Assembly: GCF_002742625.1 (NCBI RefSeq) | Contig: NZ_PEBF01000001.1 | Coordinates: 4,712,001 to 4,776,000 of the forward strand | DNA length: 64,000 nucleotides | DNA from: Caulobacter sp. FWC2 | Lineage (GTDB): Bacteria; Pseudomonadota; Alphaproteobacteria; Caulobacterales; Caulobacteraceae | Direction: 5' to 3' | Shown: in pieces, positions 6,455 through 14,731 of the stretch | Layout: each line of letters starts with the position of its first letter | Numbering within the stretch: position 1 is the stretch's first letter | Translations under genes and position numbers: made by a program | The notes under the pieces: model-generated | What the model was told of the DNA's origin: nothing | What the model saw: only the letters and a program-made list of their open reading frames with translations | Databases searched by the model: none

Positions 6455-8863
6455 CTAGTACTTCACGCGCAGTTCGATGCCGTAGGTGCGCGGCGGGTTG
6501 AAGTTGGCGTAGTCGCCGATCGTGCCGCGGTTGGCGGCCGAGATCCGGTAGATGTGCGACTCGTCCAGCAGGTTGCGAGCCCACAGCGACAGGCTGGCCG
6601 AACCGGCGTCGCCCATCGTGATGTCGGCCAGGGTCAGGTTGCCGTTGACGATGAAGCTGCTGTCGCCCTTCACAGCGACGTTCTGGACCAGCTTGCCGGT
6701 CGGCGAAACGTCGGCGAACTCGGTCTGGAACGAGTACTGGGCGTCGGCGTAGTTGGCGTCCAGGTGAGCCTTGAACGTCATCGAACCCACCGGCTGCTTG
6801 AAGTCGATATAGGCCGAGGCGGCGTTCGGCGGCGTGTAGACCACGTTGACCGGGAACGGCGTGCCCTGCGGGACGTCGGCGTTGCCGGTGAACGGGAACG
6901 GCGCGGCCGGCACCTTGACGTCCGTGTAGGCGTACGAGACGCCGACCTGGATCTGGCTGGTGACCTGGGCGGTCAGGTCCGCTTCGAAGCCGCGGATCTT
7001 CGAGGTGCCCGGCGCATTGCGGGTTTCCTCGGTGTGCGCGCCTTGCGTCGGGCTGCCGGGGGTGGTGTCGACGTTGTCGAAGTCGATCTGGGTGCCGTCG
7101 CGGTTCATGGCGTAGGCGGCCAGGTTCAGACGGACGCGGTTGTCGAGGAAGTCCATCTTGGCGCCGATTTCGTACGCCTTGACCTTTTCGGCGTCGAACG
7201 CCTGGAAGGTCTGCGAACGGTCGTTGGCGCCGCCGGCGCGATAGCCGGTCGAGAACTTGGCGTAAAGGTTCACGCCTTCAGCCGCGTCGTAGGCCAGGTT
7301 GACCAGCGGGTCGAAGCGGCCCTTGTCGTAGGTGAACGTGAAGTTCGTGGCCTTGCCGTTGACGATGTAGAGCGTGCCGTCGCGCTTGTCCTTGGTGTAG
7401 CGACCGCCGACCGTCAGGTGCAGCTTTTCCATCGTGGCCGGCGTGTAGGTGCCCTGGCCGTAGATGGCGTAGCTCTCGGCGTCGGCTTCCGAGGCGCGGG
7501 TCAGGAAGCGCGTGCCGCGCTCCCAGCCGGCGGTGCCGGCAGCGGCCTTCGACGTACCCGCCGACGAGCGGATCGTGTAGGCCGTGCCGTCGGCGTTCCA
7601 CTGGTTGGTGAACGGCGTGGCGGCCGATTCCTTGGCGTGTTCCTTGAAGTAGTACAGGCCGGCGACGTACTGGAACGCATCGCCGAAGTCGCCGACAGCC
7701 TGGAATTCCTGGCTGTACTGGTTCTGATACAGGTCCGACAGGCTGTAGCGGCCGAAGTTGGCGTTCGGGGCGAAGACGTTACGGGCTTCGACGCCCGAGT
7801 TGTCCCACTGGTTCGTCGCGACGGCGCGGGCCGCCGTGATCGAGCGCAGCTGCAGGTTCGGCGAGACGTTGTACTTCAGCGTCATCATGGCGCCGCCGGT
7901 CTCGTCGACGCTGGGCTGCTGGACCGTGCCGATGTCCGAGACGGTCTGGCGGTCGGTATGGACCTTCACCAGCGAGGCCAGCGGGTTGATCGTGCCGGCC
8001 GGGGCGCTGGCCGTGGCCGTGACCTCAGCCAGGGTGCGGACGCGCTTGCCATAGGGGTTGTAGTTGATCAGCTGGCTGAAGAACGGGGTGTTCTCGTCCT
8101 TCGAATAGTCGACCGAGACCAGGGCGCTGAACTTGTCGTTCGGCTTGTAGAGGCCCGAGATGCGGCCGCCCTTGCGGTCATACTGATTCCAGCCGGCTTG
8201 GCCCGCCATCGGGTTCTTGATGGTCGGATCCTGGTGTTGAAGCAGGCCGTCGACCTTGATCGACAGGCCGTTGAACTCCTGGAAGTCCTGGTGCAGCTCG
8301 GCGGTGTAGGCGCCGTAGTTGCCGACGCCGGCGACGATGCGGCCGCCGGCCACGCCCGATGGGCCCTTCGAGACGATGCTGACAGCGCCGCCTTCGGTGT
8401 TACGGCCGAACAGCGTGCCTTGCGGGCCACGCAGCACTTCGACGCGCTCCAGGTCGAGAAGGGCGACGTTCAGGCCTTGCTGCCGGCCCAGATAGACGCC
8501 GTCGACATAGACGCCGACGCCTTGGTCGCGGGCGGTCTGGTTGGCGTCGAAGGGGACGATGCCGCGGATGCCGACGGTCAGCGCCGACTGGCGGGCTTCG
8601 AAGGTGGCGACGCGCAGCGAGGGGATGGCGCCGTCCATCAGGCTGATCAGGCTCTCGGCGTGGCGGTCGGCCATGGCCGTGGCGCTCATCACCGACACCG
8701 CGATCGGCGTCGATTGCAGGTTGGTTTCACGCTTGGTGGCCGTGATGACGACTTGTTCCAGCGCCGTGCCGTCCGCCTCGGGCGCCGGGTCGGCGGCGTA
8801 GGCGGTCGAGGCCGTGGCGGCCATCAGAGCGACGAGAGCCGCCCCACCGAAATAGTTACGCAT
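6455..8863 (-). CDS. TonB-dependent receptor
   Basis: An 802-residue outer-membrane receptor. It has a signal peptide (ending TAYAA), a TonB-box-like segment (EQVVITATKRE, about residues 36-46), a plug domain (about 50-160, including VDGVYLGRQQG, VEVLRGPQGTLFGRNT and GGAVSIVSKGP) and a beta-barrel that ends in an aromatic/basic ELRVKY. The substrate cannot be read from sequence; the plug resembles receptors of the broad FecA/CirA type. It lies between the phosphate porin and the phosphonate importer, so a link to phosphorus compounds is possible but unproven. The coding strand just before the ATG reads CCTCCT, the complement of a ribosome-binding site, so initiation looks weak. Confidence 0.88.
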   Translation of the reverse strand: MRNYFGGAALVALMAATASTAYAADPAPEADGTALEQVVITATKRETNLQSTPIAVSVMSATAMADRHAESLISLMDGAIPSLRVATFEARQSALTVGIRGIVPFDANQTARDQGVGVYVDGVYLGRQQGLNVALLDLERVEVLRGPQGTLFGRNTEGGAVSIVSKGPSGVAGGRIVAGVGNYGAYTAELHQDFQEFNGLSIKVDGLLQHQDPTIKNPMAGQAGWNQYDRKGGRISGLYKPNDKFSALVSVDYSKDENTPFFSQLINYNPYGKRVRTLAEVTATASAPAGTINPLASLVKVHTDRQTVSDIGTVQQPSVDETGGAMMTLKYNVSPNLQLRSITAARAVATNQWDNSGVEARNVFAPNANFGRYSLSDLYQNQYSQEFQAVGDFGDAFQYVAGLYYFKEHAKESAATPFTNQWNADGTAYTIRSSAGTSKAAAGTAGWERGTRFLTRASEADAESYAIYGQGTYTPATMEKLHLTVGGRYTKDKRDGTLYIVNGKATNFTFTYDKGRFDPLVNLAYDAAEGVNLYAKFSTGYRAGGANDRSQTFQAFDAEKVKAYEIGAKMDFLDNRVRLNLAAYAMNRDGTQIDFDNVDTTPGSPTQGAHTEETRNAPGTSKIRGFEADLTAQVTSQIQVGVSYAYTDVKVPAAPFPFTGNADVPQGTPFPVNVVYTPPNAASAYIDFKQPVGSMTFKAHLDANYADAQYSFQTEFADVSPTGKLVQNVAVKGDSSFIVNGNLTLADITMGDAGSASLSLWARNLLDESHIYRISAANRGTIGDYANFNPPRTYGIELRVKY

Positions 8864-9272
8864 TAGGAGGTACCCCTGTTTGGTTGGCCGGGGGATAGTC
8901 CGCATGCAGTGATGGTTCAGTGACGCCACTATGTATGTTTTAAGACGTGATAATTTTGCGCCACGCGGGCTCTACTCAAAATATCCATTCGCATTCGCCC
9001 ACCACGCGAGCCCAGACACATAACGTTACGATGCAGAAATAAACCGTCTAAGTCTGGACAAGTTTCAGAAACGCGATATCGGCGTTATCCGTTTCATTCC
9101 GATACATGAAGCAGCCGATGAAACTTGGTGAATAGTCCGCCGAATACTGCAGTCCGAAATTCGAGAGGCGTTCCGCTGGCCCCGCTCGGAACGCCATAAA
9201 CGCGACGGGCGCGCCAGCATGTGGCTGGCGCGCCCGGGCTTTTCGGTCGGGTCGGAATGAAGAACGGACCGC
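8864..9272. other. 409-base non-coding gap before the TonB receptor
   Basis: This stretch is less GC-rich than its surroundings, with A/T-rich words around 8930-9060, and should hold the receptor promoter on the minus strand. No known riboswitch fold was recognised. Near 9000 and 8970 the minus strand carries two similar words (GGGCTCGCGTGG and GAGCCCGCGTGG). The right end holds the phn terminator. No protein-coding frame is convincing. Confidence 0.5.
9207..9240 (-). terminator. Terminator hairpin after phnE
   Basis: A perfect 12-base stem (GGGCGCGCCAGC / GCTGGCGCGCCC) with a 5-base loop lies 38 bases beyond the phnE stop. A GGGCTTTT tail follows on the plus strand, while on the minus strand only a short T-containing tail follows. 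Its position fits the end of phnCDE. Confidence 0.65.
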
Positions 9273-10121
9273 TTAAAGCAGCCGCGTACGGATCACTTGC
9301 GACAGCAGGTCGATGATCGACACCGCCACGACGATGACCAGCACGATGCAGCCGGTCTGGTCGAACTGGAAGGCGTTGATCGAGTCGAACAGGATCTGGC
9401 CGATGCCGCCGGCGCCGATGATGCCCAGCACGGTGGCCGCGCGGGCGCTCGATTCGAAGCGGTAGAGGGCGTAGCTGGTCCATAGCGGGGCGACCTGCGG
9501 GATCACGCCCCAGACGATCTCCTGCAGCTTCACCGCGCCCGTGGCCCGCACGCCCTCGACCGGGGCCTTGTCGATCGACTCGACGGCCTCGGCGAACAGC
9601 TTGGCCAGCACCCCGCCAGTGTTGAACATGATCGACATCACGCCGGCGAACGGCCCCAGGCCCACGGCGGTGATGAAGATCAGGGCCACGACAAGGTCGG
9701 GGATCGAGCGGATCAGGTCCAGCAGGCGGCGAACCGGCTGCTGGATCCAGATCGGGGCGATGTTGCGCGCGCCCAGCAGGCCCAGCGGGATCGCCGCGAT
9801 GATCGCCAGGGCCGTGCCCCAAAGCGCCATCTGCACGGTCTGCCACATCTTGCCGATGAACAGGCCCCACTCCATCGACATGAAGAGCTTGGGATCGGTG
9901 AACGGCTTGAAGAACAGCTTGGCGAAGGCGCCGGTCCGCTCGGTGTCGGTGAACAGCTGCGGGAACTTGTCGATCTCGGCCGGCCTGAAGCTGACGATCA
10001 GCAGCAGGATCACCCCGCCCCACAGCAGGGTGTCGAAGGCCAGGGCCGAGGCCGAGCGCTTGGGCGGCGCGGGAACGCCGCCTGCACTCGGATGGGGCGC
10101 GCGGATACCGGCGTCGCTCAT
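9273..10121 (-). CDS. phnE: Phosphonate/phosphate ABC transporter permease
   Basis: A 282-residue inner-membrane permease. Hydrophobic segments lie near residues 30-48, 90-125 and 135-175, with two more towards the end. The permease loop that contacts the ATPase (SARAATVLGIIGAGGIGQ, about 225-243) is clear. I use the ATG at 10121; an in-frame TTG one codon earlier is less likely because GAGG is better spaced from the ATG. Only eight bases separate it from phnD, so phnC, phnD and phnE form one operon. A single PhnE probably forms a homodimeric pore. Confidence 0.93.
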   Translation of the reverse strand: MSDAGIRAPHPSAGGVPAPPKRSASALAFDTLLWGGVILLLIVSFRPAEIDKFPQLFTDTERTGAFAKLFFKPFTDPKLFMSMEWGLFIGKMWQTVQMALWGTALAIIAAIPLGLLGARNIAPIWIQQPVRRLLDLIRSIPDLVVALIFITAVGLGPFAGVMSIMFNTGGVLAKLFAEAVESIDKAPVEGVRATGAVKLQEIVWGVIPQVAPLWTSYALYRFESSARAATVLGIIGAGGIGQILFDSINAFQFDQTGCIVLVIVVAVSIIDLLSQVIRTRLL

Positions 10122-10129
10122 CAAGGACC

Positions 10130-11155
10130 TCAGTTGGCCGGCGTCGCGGCGACGCCCGCCTTGCCATCGGCCGCGACGCGTTCGGCCTTGATGCCTTCCA
10201 GCGTCTTCTGGGCCGCGGCGATCTTGGCCTGGTCGCCCGACTCGCGGGCCAGGCCCAGCTGCTCGGTGGCTTCCATTTCACGCACCACCAGCAGGTGGGT
10301 GTCGTCAGCCGGCTTGAAGCCGCCGATCGACAGCTTCTTCAGATAGCCGCGCTGCTGCTCGGCGGCCGGCGTGTCGCCCTGGGCGTAGGTCAGGAAGAAC
10401 TGGCGCAGCTTTTCCTTCACGACCGGGTCGAGATCCTTGCGCCAGACGATCGGGTCTTCCGGCAGGGTCGGCGATTCCCAGATCACGCGGATCTTGTCGG
10501 TGACGCCCTCGCCGCGCGCCTTGGACAGGTTGATGGCCGTGGAGTTGTTGGTCGCCGCGTCCAGCTTGCCGTTGGCCACCGCGAACAGGTTGGCCTGGTG
10601 GTTGGCGCTGAGCACGGTCTTGAAGCAGTCCTCGGGCTTCTTGTTGGCCGGGATGAACACATAGGTCATCGGCGCCAGGGTGCCCGAGGTCGACTTCTTG
10701 TCGCCGATGCCGAAGTCCAGCGACTTGTCGCATTTCAGCAGGTCCTGGAGCGTCTGGATCTTGCTGGCGGCCGGGACGATGATCACCGACTTGTAGCCGT
10801 CGGTGCCCGACGGATCGAACGTGCGGGCGAACACCTCGCCGTTCGAGCGGCGCACGGCTTCCAGGCCCGACTGGTTCGAGAACCAGCCCACATCCGTCTG
10901 CTTGGCGCCCATGGCCACGATCAGCGACGAGTAGTTGGACGAGAAGAACGGCTTCACCTTGAGGCCGGTCTGCTTCTCCATGTCGGCCAGGATCGGCTTC
11001 CAGTAGCCTTCCATGTTCTGGGCGGACTCGGTCGACAAGATCGAGAAGGTGATCGTGTCCTTGGCGGCCGAGGCCTCGGGCTTCTTGGAGCACGAGGCGA
11101 GGGCCAGGGCCGAAAGGCCGGCGGCGAACACGAGGGCCGTACGGCGGCTGATCAT
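10130..11155 (-). CDS. phnD: Phosphonate/phosphate-binding lipoprotein
   Basis: A 341-residue binding protein with a lipoprotein signal peptide (LALASC, lipidated Cys22). The PhnD family pattern is present: FSILSTESAQN near residue 37, SSNYSSLIVAMGAKQTDVGWFS around 95-115, and DKKSTSGTLAPMTY near 180. It captures the substrate in the periplasm for PhnE and PhnC. Its ATG overlaps the stop of phnC (ATGA). No C-P lyase genes (phnG-M) lie in the window, so it may import phosphonates processed elsewhere. Some alphaproteobacterial relatives (Sinorhizobium phoCDET) import phosphate itself. Confidence 0.93.
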   Translation of the reverse strand: MISRRTALVFAAGLSALALASCSKKPEASAAKDTITFSILSTESAQNMEGYWKPILADMEKQTGLKVKPFFSSNYSSLIVAMGAKQTDVGWFSNQSGLEAVRRSNGEVFARTFDPSGTDGYKSVIIVPAASKIQTLQDLLKCDKSLDFGIGDKKSTSGTLAPMTYVFIPANKKPEDCFKTVLSANHQANLFAVANGKLDAATNNSTAINLSKARGEGVTDKIRVIWESPTLPEDPIVWRKDLDPVVKEKLRQFFLTYAQGDTPAAEQQRGYLKKLSIGGFKPADDTHLLVVREMEATEQLGLARESGDQAKIAAAQKTLEGIKAERVAADGKAGVAATPAN

Positions 11156-11943
11156 TGGGGGGCTCCTTCCCAGAACACGTCTTCGAATTCCGGCCCGTAG
11201 ATATCGATGAGTTTTTCACGCTTCAGGCCGGAGGCCGGGCCGTCATAGACCTTCTGGCCGGCCTTCAGCGCCACGACCCGGTCGCAATAGCGCAGGGCGT
11301 AGTCCACCTGGTGCAGGGTGACGACAACGGTCAGGCCGTCGCTTTGATTGAGATCACGCAGGATCTCCATGACCTTGCGCGCCGAGACGGGGTCGAGCGA
11401 GGCGACCGGTTCGTCGGCGAGAATGATCTTGGCCTTCTGGACCAGGGCGCGGGCGATGGCGCCGCGCTGCTGCTGGCCGCCCGACAGGGTATTGGCGCGC
11501 TGGCCGGCATAGTCGGCCACGCCGACGCGGGCCAGGGCCGCCATGGCCGCCTCGCGCGTCTCCCTCGGCCAGGCGCCGAACAGACCCTGAAGGAAAGGGA
11601 TGCGACCCAGCGAGCCGAGCGCCACGTTGCTGAACAGCGACAGGCGGCCGACCAGGTTGAACTGCTGGGCGATGAAGCCGATGCGGATGCGCGCCTTGCG
11701 CACCTCGCCCGACACGCGGCCCTTGGCCTGCACCGAACCGCCGAAGGCGTCGATCTGACCGCCCTCATCAATGGTCTGCAGACCGTCGATGGAGCGAAGG
11801 AGCGTGGATTTCCCCGAGCCCGAAGGCCCAATGAGCGCGATCATCTCGCCTCGATTGACATCGAGAGAGACGGTGTCCAGCGCACGGCGAGACCCGAAGG
11901 TCTTGGAGGCGGCGCGGATCGAGAGAACAGGGTCCGACGTCAT
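11152..11943 (-). CDS. phnC: Phosphonate/phosphate ABC transporter ATPase
   Basis: A 263-residue ATPase with the full ABC set: Walker A GPSGSGKST (about residues 39-47), the signature LSGGQQQRGAIARAL (about 153-167), Walker B KIILADEPVASLDP and the switch His in TLHQVDYAL. It energises uptake with PhnD and PhnE. It is the first gene of the operon, and the 236-base gap to the divergent decarboxylase gene should hold both promoters. A half-match to a Pho box is present there but is too weak to call. Confidence 0.94.
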   Translation of the reverse strand: MTSDPVLSIRAASKTFGSRRALDTVSLDVNRGEMIALIGPSGSGKSTLLRSIDGLQTIDEGGQIDAFGGSVQAKGRVSGEVRKARIRIGFIAQQFNLVGRLSLFSNVALGSLGRIPFLQGLFGAWPRETREAAMAALARVGVADYAGQRANTLSGGQQQRGAIARALVQKAKIILADEPVASLDPVSARKVMEILRDLNQSDGLTVVVTLHQVDYALRYCDRVVALKAGQKVYDGPASGLKREKLIDIYGPEFEDVFWEGAPQ

Positions 11944-12179
11944 GGTCGGGGCGAATCCTTAACGTGGTTTCAGGGCTTGGGAAATGCGTTCTCCGGTTTG
12001 GGGCAGGTAAGCAATGAATTTGTGACAACCGGTGGATGGTTTGGTCTCAAAACGGGGCCGCAAAAGGGACTTTACATCCCGGACCATTGCCCCTATTTCG
12101 CTCGCTCCGGCGGACCCGAAGTCCTCATAAGCGCTGCTAACGCCGGCCTGGGTTTAACTTCTGCAGGGGTCTACGTGAA

Positions 12180-13439
12180 TTGCACACGTACCATACTCCC
12201 CTGGACCTGGTCCGCGAGCGGTCACCGGAACGTCCTGTCGCCCTCGTGCGACCGGACGCGGTGTCGGTAGCGGCGCGCTGGTTCCAGTCCGAATTTAAAG
12301 GCGACGTCTTTTACGCGGTGAAGGCCAATCCTTCGCCCTGGGTGATCCGTGAGCTGGCGCAGGCCGGCGTGCGGTCGTTCGACGTCGCGTCGCTGAACGA
12401 GATCGAGCTCGTGGCCAACGAGGCCCCGGGCTCGCGCATGGCCTTCATGCATCCGGTCAAGAGCCGGGTGGCCATCGCGGCCGCCTATTTCGACCACGGC
12501 GTGAAGACCTTCTCGTTCGACACCCATGAAGAGCTGGCCAAGATCCTGGACGCCACCGGCCAGGCCAAGGACCTCAACCTGATCGTCCGCATGGGCGTGC
12601 AGGCCGAGGGCGCGGCCTACAGCCTCTCGGGCAAGTTCGGCGTCGAGCCGCACAACGCCCCGGGCCTGCTGCTGGCCGCGCGCCGCGCCACCCAGGACCT
12701 GATGGGCCTCAGCTTCCACGTCGGCAGCCAGTGCATGCGCCCGACGGCCTACCAGGCCGCGATGGCCCAGGCCTCGCGGGCCCTGGTCCGCGCCGGCGTA
12801 CTGGCCGATGTCGTCGACGTCGGCGGCGGCTTCCCGTCGATCTATCCGGGCATGGCCCCGCCGGAACTCTCCGAGTACCTGGCGGCCATCGACCGCGGCT
12901 TCTCCGAGATGATGGTCCACGAGACCACCGAGCTCTGGTGCGAGCCGGGCCGCGCCCTGGTGGCCGAGGCCTCGTCGCTGCTGGTCAAGGTCGAGCTGAA
13001 GAAGGGCGATGCGCTCTATCTGAACGACGGGTCGTACGGCTCGCTGTTCGACGCGGCGCACATGAAGTGGCCCTTCCCGGTCAAGCTGTTCCGCAAGAAT
13101 GGCGAAGTGGTGGAAGAGGGCCTCAAGCCCTTCCGCTTCTACGGCCCGACCTGCGATAGCGTCGACCACATGCCCGGCCCGTTCTACCTGCCGGAAAGCG
13201 TCGACGAGGGCGACTACATCGAGATCGGCATGCTGGGCGCCTATGGCGTGGCCATGTCGACCCGCTTCAACGGCTTCGGCGACAACGAGACCGCCGAGGT
13301 CCAGGACGCGCCGATGGCCTCGATGTACGGCCTGGCCAAGCGCTCGATCCCGGCGGTCCGCCAGGAGAACGAAGAGCGCAAGATCGTCCGTTTCTCGCGC
13401 CCGAAAGGCGCGGCGGGCAAGCGCAAGCGTCGTCGCTAA
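12180..13439 (+). CDS. Ornithine/diaminopimelate decarboxylase-family PLP enzyme (probable ornithine decarboxylase)
   Basis: A 419-residue fold-type III PLP decarboxylase. The PLP lysine lies in FYAVKANPSP (about residues 43-52), the glycine-rich phosphate-binding loop is DVGGGFPS (about 216-223), and the active-site segment GPTCDSVDHM (about 322-331) holds the Cys and Asp that favour ornithine or lysine as substrate. The reaction should yield putrescine or cadaverine. The deoxyhypusine-synthase-like gene follows, supporting a polyamine role. The only start consistent with the family N-terminus (HTYHTPLDL) is a TTG at 12180, preceded by AGGGG, which may limit expression. A basic tail (KRKRRR) is unusual. 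Substrate choice between ornithine and lysine is inferred. Confidence 0.87.
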   Translation: MHTYHTPLDLVRERSPERPVALVRPDAVSVAARWFQSEFKGDVFYAVKANPSPWVIRELAQAGVRSFDVASLNEIELVANEAPGSRMAFMHPVKSRVAIAAAYFDHGVKTFSFDTHEELAKILDATGQAKDLNLIVRMGVQAEGAAYSLSGKFGVEPHNAPGLLLAARRATQDLMGLSFHVGSQCMRPTAYQAAMAQASRALVRAGVLADVVDVGGGFPSIYPGMAPPELSEYLAAIDRGFSEMMVHETTELWCEPGRALVAEASSLLVKVELKKGDALYLNDGSYGSLFDAAHMKWPFPVKLFRKNGEVVEEGLKPFRFYGPTCDSVDHMPGPFYLPESVDEGDYIEIGMLGAYGVAMSTRFNGFGDNETAEVQDAPMASMYGLAKRSIPAVRQENEERKIVRFSRPKGAAGKRKRRR

Positions 13440-13484
13440 ATCGACGTGGTTCGTCAGTAGACTGTTTCTGAGTTAAACCGCGCG

Positions 13485-13524
13485 CCGCACTCGACGTTAT
13501 GAGACGTCGAGTGCGGTTCGCTTT
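13485..13524 (+). terminator. Hairpin between the two polyamine genes
   Basis: A 13-base stem (CCGCACTCGACGT / ACGTCGAGTGCGG) with a 6-base loop lies 45 bases after the decarboxylase stop, followed by TTCGCTTT. It should end or attenuate the decarboxylase transcript, so the downstream gene probably has its own promoter or is expressed at a lower level. Confidence 0.75.
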
Positions 13525-13601
13525 CAGCCCCCACCGGTCGCTCCGTCCCGGTGGACGGCCACTTTCAACGACGGGCGTCCAAAGTCAGGGAAACCGAAGC
13601 G

Positions 13602-14669
13602 ATGAACGCTCCCGTTCCGAACAACACCCCAATTGGCAATACCAAGGCCGAACTGCTGCAGAACGTCGTCGAGCACATCGACATCACGTCGTTCGACGCC
13701 CGTCCGATCATCGACTCCATGCGCAAGATGTCGTTCTCGAGCCGCGACACCGCGCGCGCCGCTGACATCTTCAACATGGCCCTGGAAGACAAGGGCTGCT
13801 CGCCCTGGCTGATCCTGGCCGGTTCGACCTCGGCCGGCGGCTGCATGCACGTCTACCGCGACATGGTGAAGAACGGCATGATCGACGCCGTGGTCGCCAC
13901 CGGCGCCTCGATCGTCGACATGGACTTCTTCGAGGCCCTGGGCTTCAAGCACTATCAGGCCGCCGGCCCGGTCGACGACAACGTGCTGCGCGACAACTAC
14001 ATCGACCGCATCTACGACACCTATATCGACGAAGAAGAGCTGCAGAACTGCGATCACACGATCCTGGAGATCTGCAACCGCCTGGAGCCGCGCGCCTATT
14101 CCTCGCGCGAGTTCATCTGGGAAATGGGCAAGTGGCTGTCGGAAGGCAACGCCAAGAAGCCCGGCTCGCTGATCCAGACCGCCTATGAAGAAGGCGTGCC
14201 GATCTTCTGCCCGGCCTTCGTCGACAGCTCGGCGGGCTTTGGCCTGGTCAAGCACCAGAAGGAACGCATCGCCGCCAAGCAGCCCTATCTGATGATCGAC
14301 GCGGTCGCGGACTTCCGTGAACTGACCGACATCAAGATCGCGGCCGGCACCACGGGCCTGTTCATGGTCGGCGGCGGCGTGCCGAAGAACTTCGCCCAGG
14401 ACACCGTCGTCTGCGCCGAGATCCTCGGCGTCGAGGCCGACATGCACAAGTACGCTGTCCAGATCACGGTCGCCGACGTCCGCGACGGCGCCTGCTCGTC
14501 CTCGACGCTGAAGGAAGCCGCCTCGTGGGGCAAGGTGAACACCACCTACGAACAGATGGTCTTCGCCGAAGCCACCACGGTCGTGCCGCTGATCGCCTCG
14601 GACGCCTATCACCGCGAAGCCTGGAAGGGCCGCGAGAAGCCGCGCTGGAACAAGCTGTTCGGCAAGTAA
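13602..14669 (+). CDS. Deoxyhypusine-synthase-like protein (probable homospermidine/polyamine synthase)
   Basis: A 355-residue protein of the deoxyhypusine synthase family. The NAD- and substrate-binding segments are visible: GSTSAGGCMHV near residue 73, VATGASIVDMDF near 102, and the conserved catalytic lysine in ASWGKV (K311). In eukaryotes and archaea this enzyme modifies eIF5A, which bacteria lack. Plant homospermidine synthase evolved from the same family and uses the same aminobutyl-transfer chemistry from spermidine. Beside a putative ornithine decarboxylase, a polyamine product is the natural inference. The start is the ATG at 13602; a longer frame from 13551 lacks homology-like sequence. 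The length is typical of the family. Confidence 0.88.
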   Translation: MNAPVPNNTPIGNTKAELLQNVVEHIDITSFDARPIIDSMRKMSFSSRDTARAADIFNMALEDKGCSPWLILAGSTSAGGCMHVYRDMVKNGMIDAVVATGASIVDMDFFEALGFKHYQAAGPVDDNVLRDNYIDRIYDTYIDEEELQNCDHTILEICNRLEPRAYSSREFIWEMGKWLSEGNAKKPGSLIQTAYEEGVPIFCPAFVDSSAGFGLVKHQKERIAAKQPYLMIDAVADFRELTDIKIAAGTTGLFMVGGGVPKNFAQDTVVCAEILGVEADMHKYAVQITVADVRDGACSSSTLKEAASWGKVNTTYEQMVFAEATTVVPLIASDAYHREAWKGREKPRWNKLFGK

Positions 14670-14696
14670 GCTTGATCCGACTCCAGTGAAAATGCA

Positions 14697-14728
14697 GGGT
14701 CCCCGGAATTGCTCCGGGGACCCTTTTT
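14697..14728 (+). terminator. Rho-independent terminator
   Basis: A perfect 10-base stem (GGGTCCCCGG / CCGGGGACCC), a 7-base loop and five T residues end the deoxyhypusine-synthase-like transcript. The next gene starts four bases later, so its ribosome-binding sequence lies inside the stem. Confidence 0.93.
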
Positions 14729-14731
14729 CAT

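Noticed and set aside
6200..8866. An 888-codon open frame on the plus strand over the TonB receptor
   Set aside because: It is opposite a gene with clear signal peptide, plug and barrel motifs. The plus-strand translation is a Val/Arg/Gly-rich shadow caused by high GC at third codon positions.
8910..8935. Possible Pho box upstream of the first TonB receptor
   Set aside because: Only one weak half-site (GCGTCAC) at the right spacing; not better than chance.
8864..9272. Cobalamin or other riboswitch before the TonB receptor
   Set aside because: No B12-box-like sequence or known riboswitch core was recognised in either orientation.
12020..12045. Possible Pho box between phnC and the decarboxylase gene
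   Set aside because: Only one half-site (TTGTCAC) is good; the second repeat matches at three of seven positions.
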